A stretch of DNA of 28,892 bases. Source: Pullilachnospira_A gallistercoris (GTDB taxonomy: Bacteria; Bacillota; Clostridia; Lachnospirales; Lachnospiraceae). The translations under genes were made by a program, and so were the position numbers. This document shows, piece after piece, positions 22,915 to 28,892 of the stretch; positions within the stretch are counted from its first letter, which is position 1; the number at the start of each line of letters is the position of its first letter. The stretch covers positions 1-28,892 of the forward strand of contig DVHM01000009.1 of assembly GCA_018712125.1 (NCBI GenBank). The letters run 5' to 3'. The notes below the pieces were generated by a model. The model was given only the letters and a program-made list of their open reading frames with translations, did not search any database and was not told the DNA's origin.

Positions 22915-22990
22915 ATGGGAAAATCAAGGCGAGTCCGTGGAGGAAGCCCGGGCGAGACTGGAAAAATCCCACAAAAAAGCAGAAGAGTAG
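22910..22990 (+). pseudogene. Coding-like tail in a different frame, possible gene remnant
   Basis: Read from 22910, the frame gives a 26-residue amphipathic, charge-rich tail (containing ESVEEARARLEKSHKK) ending at TAG 22988-22990. It overlaps the end of the membrane protein gene in another frame and has no start or ribosome site. It looks like the C-terminus of a lost gene, or the tail of a frameshifted extension of the upstream gene. A similar Lys/Glu/Ala-rich tail occurs at 24907-25017. Coding nature is uncertain. Confidence 0.3.
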
Positions 22991-23000
22991 GATGCGAGAG

Positions 23001-23037
23001 ATCTCTCAGGTTTCGGATAGAACCTGGGAGATTTCTT
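23001..23037 (+). terminator. Intrinsic terminator
   Basis: ATCTCTCAGGTT (23001-23012) pairs with AACCTGGGAGAT (23021-23032) in a 12-pair stem with one G-U, loop TCGGATAG, followed by TTCTTTT. It ends the transcription unit of the four-helix membrane protein. Confidence 0.85.
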
Positions 23038-23062
23038 TTGGGTTTCGGCGAATGCGTTCACA

Positions 23063-23080
23063 ATTTGGACACAATTTGAA
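23063..23080 (+). repeat. Direct repeat near the next promoter region, possible regulator site
   Basis: The 8-mer ACAATTTG occurs twice, each time preceded by C, with starts 11 bases apart (roughly 23060-23079). Direct repeats with one helical turn of spacing are the usual binding pattern of OmpR-type response regulators. They stand about 60 bases before the ATG at 23141, where no good sigma-A -35 is seen. A decayed OmpR-type regulator fragment lies just downstream. Confidence 0.4.
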
Positions 23081-23140
23081 AACAAAACGCAAATAATACT
23101 GTGCTATCCTTCTGCTATCATTGAGAGGAAATGCGAAGAG

Positions 23141-24085
23141 ATGAAGAGACAGAAAGATCTGCGCTTGCAAAAAAGACCAGGGAGACAATCGCAAGGTCCC
23201 GCCAAAAAGATATATCTGCCGAAGATCCGGCTGAGATGGCGCCTGTTGCTCTATCTGGCCATGGTCCTGGCGATCACTGCCACATTATACTGTGTGATTA
23301 CCGAGTGTCTGCCAGAGGGCGCAGATTGGATCTTATATACCGCGGCCGGGCTGGTCTTTTTTTCCGGAATCGTCTATTTTATTGTGGATATCCGGCATCT
23401 GATCGTGGATCTGATCATTCCGAAAGTCCTGTCCATCCCCTTTGCGCAGCTTCTGGCGGGGGATTATCGTCTCAGGACGATCCTTTTTGCTGTTCCCGGC
23501 CTGGCCGGAAACGTGGTTTTTGCCGCGTTTAACGGCGTGACAGGGGTCATGTCCCGCTCGGCCTGGTTTGGAAGCCTGTCGGCCTACTATCTTCTGTTGG
23601 GCGTTATGCGGATCATAACGGTCATTCAGGAAAGGCGTATCTCCGGAATATCAGAAAAAAGAGCGCGTATTCGGAAGGAGATTGCCGTTTACCGGACAGA
23701 CAGTATCCTGTTTATACTGCTGGCGGTGGTGCTGACCGGTATGGTTATTCTTCTGGGACATTCCCAGGGAGGAAAATCCTATCCGGGCTTTACGATCTAT
23801 GCGGTCGCTGCCTACGCTTTTTATAAAATCATTGCTGCTGTGATCCATATGGTCAAGGTCAAACGGCAGGGTTCTCCCCTGCTGACAATTCTGCGGAGAG
23901 TCAACTATATTGACGCCTGCGTATCGATTCTCACGCTGCAGACGGCCATGTTTGCTTCTTTTTCCGCAGAGGGGGAGGCGTTTATGCGGACGATGAACGG
24001 AATGACCGGAGGTATTGTGAGTCTGATGGTTCTGGTTCTGGGAATTTTAGGGGTTGTCCTGGCAAAGAGAATGACAGCAAACTAA
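23141..24085 (+). CDS. Polytopic membrane protein of unknown function
   Basis: This 314-residue protein has a basic N-terminal tail (about 1-30), then about seven or eight hydrophobic helices; a basic loop (GISEKRARIRKEI) sits in the middle. I do not recognise a named family and see no catalytic motif. The ATG at 23141 follows GAGAGG (23123-23128) at a rather long 12 bases. The end of the gene runs directly into the response-regulator remnant, whose readable sequence begins inside the last four codons in another frame, so this gene may originally have been followed by an overlapping regulator gene that lost its 5' part. Confidence 0.75.
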   Translation: MKRQKDLRLQKRPGRQSQGPAKKIYLPKIRLRWRLLLYLAMVLAITATLYCVITECLPEGADWILYTAAGLVFFSGIVYFIVDIRHLIVDLIIPKVLSIPFAQLLAGDYRLRTILFAVPGLAGNVVFAAFNGVTGVMSRSAWFGSLSAYYLLLGVMRIITVIQERRISGISEKRARIRKEIAVYRTDSILFILLAVVLTGMVILLGHSQGGKSYPGFTIYAVAAYAFYKIIAAVIHMVKVKRQGSPLLTILRRVNYIDACVSILTLQTAMFASFSAEGEAFMRTMNGMTGGIVSLMVLVLGILGVVLAKRMTAN

Positions 24086-24105
24086 ACAAGATCGTATGCA
24101 CGTAC

Positions 24106-24906
24106 TTGAACGACAGCGGGTTTGAGGCCACCGGATGCCTGAGCGCCATGGAGGCTTACGATGAGATGTACAATACGATCTACGATCTGATCATCTCGGA
24201 TATCATGATGCCTGAGATCGATGGATTTGAGTTTGCCAAAACCGTGCGGAATGTGAACAGGACGATCCCCATTCTCTTCATGTCAGCAAAGGATGACTTG
24301 CCCTCAAAGACCAGGGGATTTCGCCTGGGAATCGACGACTACATGGTAAAGCCGGTGGAACTGGGAGAACTGCTTCTGCGTGTGAAAGCGCTGCTTCGCC
24401 GGGCAAATATCGAGATGGAGCACAGGATTACCATGGGCAATCTGGTGATGGATGCGGACGCCTACGAGAGCCTGGGCTGGGAACTGGATGAGCGTGCTGG
24501 AGGTAAGCGTGAGGAGGCGAAGGGCAAAAAGGTGCGCCTGCGCCGGGAACGGAAGATCATCAACAAAATGGAGCTGACACGCCTGCAGCGGAATATGGAA
24601 GCCTGTGTGGCATCCATCGACGAGCTGGAGCGGTCTGTCACATCCGGGGCGACGCTGTATGCTGTGCTTCTGGGGCTTGTGGGGACGGCTTTTCTGGCGA
24701 TGGCCACCTTTGCGGTGGTCGCCCCGGAGCCTCGTATCCTGTTGTGCGTGATTCTGGCCATTCCGGGATTTGCCGGATGGATCCTGCCCTTGTTTGTCTA
24801 CAAATGGATCAGAAGAAAGCGCCGGGAGAGGACGATGCCGTTGATCGAGGAAAAGTACGACGAAATCTATGCGATCTGTGAGAAGGGACAGAAACTGTTG
24901 TACTGA
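24106..24906 (+). CDS. Chimeric frame: truncated receiver domain fused to a two-helix membrane protein
   Basis: The first part reads as an OmpR-type receiver: Asp32 in LIISDIMMPEIDG is the phosphoacceptor and Lys82 in DDYMVKPVEL the conserved lysine. The match starts upstream of any start codon (about 24073, DSKLNKIVC), and the N-terminal acidic pair with strand one is missing. After GNLVMDADAY (about 24460) the expected winged-helix domain is absent. The frame instead continues into a basic stretch and a different protein: MELTRLQRNMEACVASIDELE, two hydrophobic helices (about residues 182-207 and 214-235) and an EEKYDEIYAICEKG tail. The second part could be a gene of its own, starting at GTG 24532 or ATG 24568. 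The TTG at 24106 has no good ribosome binding site. I read it as the scar of deletions; a functional fusion is less likely. Confidence 0.55.
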   Translation: MNDSGFEATGCLSAMEAYDEMYNTIYDLIISDIMMPEIDGFEFAKTVRNVNRTIPILFMSAKDDLPSKTRGFRLGIDDYMVKPVELGELLLRVKALLRRANIEMEHRITMGNLVMDADAYESLGWELDERAGGKREEAKGKKVRLRRERKIINKMELTRLQRNMEACVASIDELERSVTSGATLYAVLLGLVGTAFLAMATFAVVAPEPRILLCVILAIPGFAGWILPLFVYKWIRRKRRERTMPLIEEKYDEIYAICEKGQKLLY

Positions 24907-25017
24907 TCGAACCTGGAGAGCGCGAAGGAGTTTTCCGACAAGTGCGTACCGGCTGCGGAGAAATGGGCGCCGGTGGCTGACAGACTCTGGGAAGAAAAGC
25001 GTGCGAAGGCAGAATAG
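24907..25017 (+). pseudogene. In-frame continuation after a TGA, coding-like tail
   Basis: Directly after the TGA at 24904-24906 the same frame stays open for 36 codons to TAG 25015-25017, giving a helical, charged tail that includes KEFSDKCVPAAEKWAPVA. No start codon or ribosome site explains it. It may be the severed C-terminus of the upstream membrane protein (nonsense mutation) or debris from another gene. No selenocysteine insertion element is evident. Confidence 0.35.
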
Positions 25018-25034
25018 AAGATAAAATTTCCGTC

Positions 25035-25040
25035 TATACT
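25035..25040 (+). promoter_or_regulatory. Probable -10 element of the hydrogenase-like gene
   Basis: TATACT stands 82 bases before the ATG. No convincing -35 is found at 16-18 bases. Transcription would start near 25047, within the left arm of the long hairpin at 25044-25089. Confidence 0.45.
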
Positions 25041-25043
25041 TGT

Positions 25044-25089
25044 AGCGTCGGTGTACAAAGGGACGTGCGGTCTTTCGTACATCGACGCT
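25044..25089. promoter_or_regulatory. Long dyad/hairpin at the 5' end of the hydrogenase-like transcript
   Basis: AGCGTCGGTGTAC (25044-25056) pairs with GTACATCGACGCT (25077-25089) over 13 positions with one G-U. The loop can pair further (AAA/TTT and GAC/GTC). No T run follows, so it is not a terminator for either strand. It lies at the predicted transcription start, about 30 bases before the start codon. It could be an mRNA-stabilising 5' hairpin, a regulatory leader or a DNA operator. Confidence 0.65.
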
Positions 25090-25121
25090 GTTCACGTTAA
25101 AAGGAAGATGGAGATGATCAT

Positions 25122-26408
25122 ATGAAAAAGAAAAGCTTTGATGAGTTGTACCGGGATATTCTGCGTCAGAAAATAAGCCTCAGGGAACCGCTTCCCCCGG
25201 AGTATGATCCCAGTCAGCTGGACTGTCTGCTGCATCCGGAAAGGTATGCGCCGGTTATCCGTACCGGGGATTGCGGCTGCAGCGGATCGTATGAGAGGGC
25301 CTGTGAAAACAGTTGTGTATTTGACGCTATTGTTGAGGACGGGAATCAGAGCCTGCGAATTGACCCTGACAAGTGCGTAGGATGTGAGGCCTGTATCGCG
25401 GCTTGCGAAAATCATAATCTGACGGCGTCGAGGGATGTTCTTCCAGCCATGCGGGCCGTGAGGCAAAAGCAGGGGCAGGCCTATGCGCTGGTAGCCCCTG
25501 CTTTTTTCGGTCAGTTCGGGGAGGATGTGACGCCGGGAAAACTGCGCAGCGCCTTTTTGGCGCTGGGATTTTCCGGTATGGTGGAGGTGGCACTCTTCGC
25601 CGATATTCTCACGATGAAGGAAGCGCTGGAATTTGACCGTCACATCAACAGCAGGGAAGACTTCCAGCTGACCAGCTGCTGCTGCCCGGTGTGGATCGCC
25701 ATGATCCGCCGGGTGTATCGGGAACTGATACCCCATGTCCCGGGGGCGGTTTCGCCCATGATCGCGGCGGGACGCGTGGTTAAACGGCTGCATCCGGACG
25801 CGGTCACGGTTTTTGTCGGGCCCTGCATGGCAAAGAAGAGTGAAGCCCGGGAGACTGATATCGCGGATGCAGTGGACTATGTGCTGACCTTTGAGGAGAT
25901 GGCGGACATTTTCGCGGCGGCGGATATCCGGCCGCAGGAACTGCCTGAAAAGAAGAAGGAGCACGCCTCCCGGGCAGGACGGATCTACGCTCACACCGGC
26001 GGAGTCAGCGAGGCGGTGGCCGAGACCGTCCGTCAGCTGCGCATGGAGGACAGCGGGCAGGTAAAGGCGGAACAGGTGACGAGTGGGCAGGAAAAGGCCC
26101 GGCAGGTAACGAGCCGGCAGGCGGATGGCGTGCCTGCCTGCCGTGAGCTGCTGGAGAAAATTCAAAGAGGCGGGCTGGAGGCCAATTTTTTCGAGGGTAT
26201 GGGCTGCGTTGGCGGCTGTGTAGGCGGACCGAAGGCGATTCTTCCCAGGGAGGAGGGCCGTAAAAATGTGGAGCGCTACGGGGATGCGGCGTCCTATCGG
26301 ACGCCCCTGGAAAATCCCTTCGTGATGAAGCTGATGGAACGCCTCGGCTTTGAGACGGTGGAGGAGCTTCTGGAGGATGAAGAACTTTTTGTGAGGAATT
26401 TTGACTGA
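25122..26408 (+). CDS. [FeFe]-hydrogenase-like protein with ferredoxin domain
   Basis: This 428-residue protein has an N-terminal two-cluster ferredoxin-like domain and a hydrogenase large-subunit domain. The first cluster motif is unusual (Cys51/53, 61, 65); the second is regular (Cys85, 88, 91, 95). The H-cluster motifs are TSCCCPVW (from Thr184; TSCCPxW is usual), VGPCMAKKSE (Cys235; MPCxxKxxE is usual) and MGCVGGCVGG (Cys362, Cys366). All four H-cluster ligands are thus present, but the variant motifs place it outside the classical HydA group, nearer the putative sensory or uncharacterised [FeFe] groups. A charged 30-bp-repeat insert splits the H-domain. No small subunit or maturase gene is in the window. 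GGAG (25110-25113) precedes the ATG. Hydrogen evolution or sensing are both possible. Confidence 0.85.
   Translation: MKKKSFDELYRDILRQKISLREPLPPEYDPSQLDCLLHPERYAPVIRTGDCGCSGSYERACENSCVFDAIVEDGNQSLRIDPDKCVGCEACIAACENHNLTASRDVLPAMRAVRQKQGQAYALVAPAFFGQFGEDVTPGKLRSAFLALGFSGMVEVALFADILTMKEALEFDRHINSREDFQLTSCCCPVWIAMIRRVYRELIPHVPGAVSPMIAAGRVVKRLHPDAVTVFVGPCMAKKSEARETDIADAVDYVLTFEEMADIFAAADIRPQELPEKKKEHASRAGRIYAHTGGVSEAVAETVRQLRMEDSGQVKAEQVTSGQEKARQVTSRQADGVPACRELLEKIQRGGLEANFFEGMGCVGGCVGGPKAILPREEGRKNVERYGDAASYRTPLENPFVMKLMERLGFETVEELLEDEELFVRNFD
26055..26120 (+). repeat. 30-bp tandem repeat inside the hydrogenase-like gene
   Basis: Units starting at 26055, 26085 and 26115 encode GQVKAEQVTS, GQEKARQVTS and the start of a third (RQ). 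The repeats are in frame and form a hydrophilic insert between conserved motifs L2 and L3, probably a surface loop, created by slippage. Confidence 0.75.
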
Positions 26409-26443
26409 CGTCTTACGACTGACATTTTACGAAAAAAACGCTC

Positions 26444-26472
26444 TTGCAGACTGCCTGGAAAACCAGTATCAT
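26444..26472 (+). promoter_or_regulatory. Probable sigma-A promoter of galT
   Basis: TTGCAG (26444-26449), a 17-base spacer and TATCAT (26467-26472) lie about 88 bases before the galT ATG. The leader between is about 80 bases without an obvious structured element. Confidence 0.55.
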
Positions 26473-26559
26473 GAAAATAGAATGTGAAGGCCCGGGGGAC
26501 GCGGGAAGGAATCCTGTGTCGATCCGTGCCGGATAAAAGATGGGAAAGGGGATAGGAAC

Positions 26560-28050
26560 ATGGTGCAGGAAAGTATCAAAAAGCTGGTGCAGTACGGAAT
26601 TGACAGAGGGCTGGTGCCGGAATGCGAGCGGATTTACACGACCAATCTGCTGTTGGATGTGATGAAGGAGGACGCCTATACAGATCCGGACTGCGATCTG
26701 TCCGATATTGTGCTGGAGGACGTGTTGGAAGATCTTCTAAACGAGGCGGTAAAGAAGGGGCTGACGGAGGACAGCGTGGTTTACCGGGATCTGTTTGACA
26801 CCCGCCTGATGAACTGTCTGATGCCCCGGCCGGCGCAGGTGCAGGAGCGGTTCGCGAAGGAGTATGAGAAATCTCCCGAGGCGGCTACCGAGTATTTTTA
26901 CAGACTCAGTGTGGACAGCAATTATATCCGAAGCTACCGGGTAAAGCGTGACCGGAAATGGACGGTGGACACGGACTACGGCACTCTGGACATTACCATC
27001 AACCTATCCAAGCCGGAGAAGGATCCGAAGGCTATCGCGGCGGCCAAGAACGCGCCCCAGTCCGCCTATCCCAAATGTCAGCTGTGTATGGAGAACGAGG
27101 GGTACGCGGGACGGGTCAATCATCCGGCCAGGGAGAACCACCGCATCATTCCCATTACCATCAACGGCGGCAAATGGGGATTCCAGTATTCTCCCTATGT
27201 GTATTACAATGAGCACTGTATCGTCTTTAACGGGCAGCACATTCCCATGAAGATCGAGCGGGCGACCTTTGTGAAACTCTTTGATTTCATCAAGCTGTTT
27301 CCCCACTATTTTCTGGGCTCCAACGCGGATCTTCCCATTGTGGGCGGATCGATTTTAAGTCACGATCATTTCCAGGGAGGTCATTACACCTTTGCCATGG
27401 AACGGGCGTCGGTGGAGGAGCATTTTACGGTGCCGGGTTATGAGGATGTGCGTGCGGGCATCGTGAAATGGCCCCTGTCGGTCATCCGTCTCCAGTGTGA
27501 GGATGAGAATCGTGTCATCGATCTGGCGGATCACATTTTACAGACCTGGAGAGGCTACACGGATGAGGCGGCGTTTATCTTTGCCGAGACGGACGGAGAG
27601 CCCCACAACACCATCACGCCGATCGCCAGAAAGAGAGGGGATCTCTATGAACTGGATCTGGCCCTCAGAAACAATATTACCACTGAGGAATACCCGCTGG
27701 GCGTGTATCATCCCCATGAGAAACTGCATCACATCAAGAAGGAAAATATCGGCCTGATTGAGGTCATGGGTCTGGCGGTGCTTCCTGCCCGCCTGAAGGG
27801 CGAGATGGAGAGTCTGGCGGAGGCGATTTTGTCCGGAAAAGATATCCGCGGGGATGAGACACTGGCGAAACACGCGGACTGGGTGGAGGAATTTCTACCG
27901 AAGTACCCGAATATCACAGCGGAGAATATCAACGGTATTCTGGAGCAGGAGATCGGAAAGGTATTCTGTCAGGTGTTGGAGGATGCCGGCGTGTACAAGT
28001 GCACCGAGGAGGGCAGAGCGGCCTTCCGCAGATTTATCGCAAAACTGTGA
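26560..28050 (+). CDS. galT: UDP-glucose--hexose-1-phosphate uridylyltransferase, class II GalT
   Basis: This 496-residue protein is the Firmicutes-type (class II) GalT of the Leloir pathway, which exchanges UMP between UDP-glucose and galactose-1-phosphate in the cytoplasm. The catalytic HxHxQ motif is His268-Asp-His270-Phe-Gln272 within GGSILSHDHFQGGH; His270 should carry the UMP. A CQLCMEN motif about residue 172 may be a metal or structural site. Length is normal for class II (about 490-500), much longer than the E. coli enzyme. AAAGGGGA precedes the ATG. No galK or galE is nearby, but the GH2 enzyme of this window could supply galactose. Confidence 0.95.
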   Translation: MVQESIKKLVQYGIDRGLVPECERIYTTNLLLDVMKEDAYTDPDCDLSDIVLEDVLEDLLNEAVKKGLTEDSVVYRDLFDTRLMNCLMPRPAQVQERFAKEYEKSPEAATEYFYRLSVDSNYIRSYRVKRDRKWTVDTDYGTLDITINLSKPEKDPKAIAAAKNAPQSAYPKCQLCMENEGYAGRVNHPARENHRIIPITINGGKWGFQYSPYVYYNEHCIVFNGQHIPMKIERATFVKLFDFIKLFPHYFLGSNADLPIVGGSILSHDHFQGGHYTFAMERASVEEHFTVPGYEDVRAGIVKWPLSVIRLQCEDENRVIDLADHILQTWRGYTDEAAFIFAETDGEPHNTITPIARKRGDLYELDLALRNNITTEEYPLGVYHPHEKLHHIKKENIGLIEVMGLAVLPARLKGEMESLAEAILSGKDIRGDETLAKHADWVEEFLPKYPNITAENINGILEQEIGKVFCQVLEDAGVYKCTEEGRAAFRRFIAKL

Positions 28051-28108
28051 TTGCATGTGGCCGGTGTTGCGGGGGGTGAGACAGCGCTGAGGCGGCGCCA
28101 GCATGATA

Positions 28109-28137
28109 TTGCGCGAGACAACATAAGATAATATAAT
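28109..28137 (+). promoter_or_regulatory. Probable sigma-A promoter of the plsY-like gene
   Basis: TTGCGC (28109-28114), a 17-base spacer and a perfect TATAAT (28132-28137) lie 32 bases before the ATG at 28170. Confidence 0.65.
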
Positions 28138-28169
28138 ATGGAAATAGCATGGAAAGGACAGGTGCAAAC

Positions 28170-28775
28170 ATGGACCATTGGGAGCTGGCTGTTATATGTA
28201 CGGTAATCGGTTATCTGTGCGGATGTTTCCTGACAGCGGAACTCGCGGCACGGCTTGCCGAGGGAAAGAGCGCTTCTGAAATCGGATCGGGCAATCCGGG
28301 GATGGCAAACATCATGGCAAATCTCGGAAAAAAGGCGGGGTTCTTTGTGCTGGCCGGCGATGTGGGAAAGACATTGATTGCCTTCGGAGTGTCCTGGCTT
28401 CTGGCCGGGGGTCTGCTGGGAAGAGAGACTTTTCTATGGGCCGGTCTCGGGGTGGTGCTGGGACACAACTTTCCCTTCTGGAAAAAATTTCGGGGAGGAA
28501 AGGGCGTGGCGGTAACCTGCACCTGGCTGATCTTTTTCATGCCGGTGTGGGGAACCGTCAGCTGTATTGCGGGCGGAGCCGTAGTGCTGGCCACAGGATA
28601 TCTTCCTCTGGGAGCTGTGCTGATCCCGCTTTTGGGGACATGTTTTGCCTTTTTTTCACAGGGGATCATGGCAGGTATCTTCTTTCTGCTGTCCTTTCTG
28701 TTGATGCTTTCCCGGCATTATCGGGGGCTTTTGCGGATTGTGAGAGGAACGGAGGAGCGGAAGTTCCGGCGGTAA
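28170..28775 (+). CDS. plsY: Glycerol-3-phosphate acyltransferase PlsY-type membrane protein
   Basis: This 201-residue protein with about five or six helices matches PlsY, which moves an acyl group from acyl-phosphate to glycerol-3-phosphate in the membrane, the first step of phospholipid synthesis. Motif 1 is GSGNPG (39-44), continuing MANIMANLGKKAG where ATN is usual. Motif 2 is GHNFPFWKKFRGGKGVA (98-114), and the C-terminal RGTEER matches the third motif. The altered residues after GSGNPG suggest a diverged copy, so a second standard PlsY elsewhere in the genome is possible. ATG 28170 is chosen over 28149 because AAAGGACAGG lies between them. It converges with a partial gene on the other strand. 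Confidence 0.88.
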   Translation: MDHWELAVICTVIGYLCGCFLTAELAARLAEGKSASEIGSGNPGMANIMANLGKKAGFFVLAGDVGKTLIAFGVSWLLAGGLLGRETFLWAGLGVVLGHNFPFWKKFRGGKGVAVTCTWLIFFMPVWGTVSCIAGGAVVLATGYLPLGAVLIPLLGTCFAFFSQGIMAGIFFLLSFLLMLSRHYRGLLRIVRGTEERKFRR

Positions 28776-28799
28776 GAGCTGCTTCCTGAAAATCTTCAC

Positions 28800-28892
28800 T
28801 CACTCCGTCTTTTTATTGATGAAATCCGATTTGTATTTGGAGTAGACGATCCGCTGGCTGTTGTAGAGTCCGTAGTAGCCGGAGACGGTGTA
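28800..28892 (-). CDS. C-terminal end of an unidentified protein (5' part outside window)
   Basis: On the minus strand the frame is open from the right edge for 30 codons to TGA (28800-28802). The visible end is rich in Tyr, Ser and Lys (SGYYGLYNSQRIVYSKYKSD). It is too short to assign. The codon pattern looks genuine, and its convergent orientation with plsY, 24 bases away, is normal. No terminator is visible between the two stops. Confidence 0.6.
   Translation of the reverse strand, partial: YTVSGYYGLYNSQRIVYSKYKSDFINKKTE

Noticed and set aside
24904..24906. TGA as selenocysteine codon
   Set aside because: There is no redox motif around it and no evident insertion hairpin directly downstream; nonsense mutation or true stop is simpler.
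25044..25089. Hairpin as a transcription terminator
   Set aside because: Neither strand has a T run after the stem, and it sits after the -10 of the following gene.

Overview
The window looks like the chromosome of an anaerobic Gram-positive gut bacterium of the class Clostridia, most likely Lachnospiraceae. The basis is moderately GC-rich DNA with AAGGAGG-type ribosome binding sites, sigma-A promoters of the TTGACA/TATAAT kind, GTG and TTG starts, and a typical gene set: class II GalT, an iron-sulfur L-cysteine desulfidase, an M16C metalloprotease, an [FeFe]-hydrogenase-like protein, PlsY, and a small ferredoxin-thioredoxin-reductase-like protein. Assignments come from reading motifs; no database was searched. 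I see no rRNA, tRNA, CRISPR array, insertion sequence or phage gene.

Layout. 1-1196 (-) is a glutamate dehydrogenase cut by the left edge, divergent from an Lrp/AsnC regulator (1503-1979). A cytoplasmic GH2 glycosidase (2087-4459) and a NTF2-like/PAS/GGDEF diguanylate cyclase (4557-5942) follow. The cyclase stop overlaps the stop of a convergent membrane acyltransferase (5935-6948, -). A PreP-like M16C peptidase occupies 7197-10106.

10230-13303 holds the least familiar genes: a membrane-anchored protein with four copies of a domain I do not recognise, then a lipoprotein with one copy of the same domain. 13366-18335 is a tight five-gene set: two ABC exporter half-transporters, a trigger-factor-like protein without a ribosome-binding domain, a thioredoxin, and an FTR-like Fe-S protein. 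This suggests a membrane export function with a redox-linked thiol system.

18404-21753 is a histidine kinase, a LytTR response regulator and L-cysteine desulfidase, probably one operon. 21827-22339 is a small HD-domain protein with its own promoter and terminator. 22546-25017 is a patch of membrane-protein genes and apparent gene debris: a response-regulator receiver fragment lacking both its N-terminal acidic pair and its DNA-binding domain is fused in frame to a two-helix membrane protein, with coding-like tails nearby. 25122-26408 is an [FeFe]-hydrogenase-like protein preceded by a long hairpin at its probable transcription start. 26560-28050 is galT, 28170-28775 is plsY, and the last 93 bases are the 3' end of an unidentified gene on the minus strand.

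The best candidates for undescribed biology are the repeated domain family at 10.2-13.3 kb, the ABC/trigger-factor-like/thioredoxin/FTR-like cluster beside it, and several unexplained regulatory structures: three copies of a 9-mer before the cyclase gene, a 13-bp-stem leader before the hydrogenase gene, and a terminator-like hairpin in the short leader of the Lrp-type gene.
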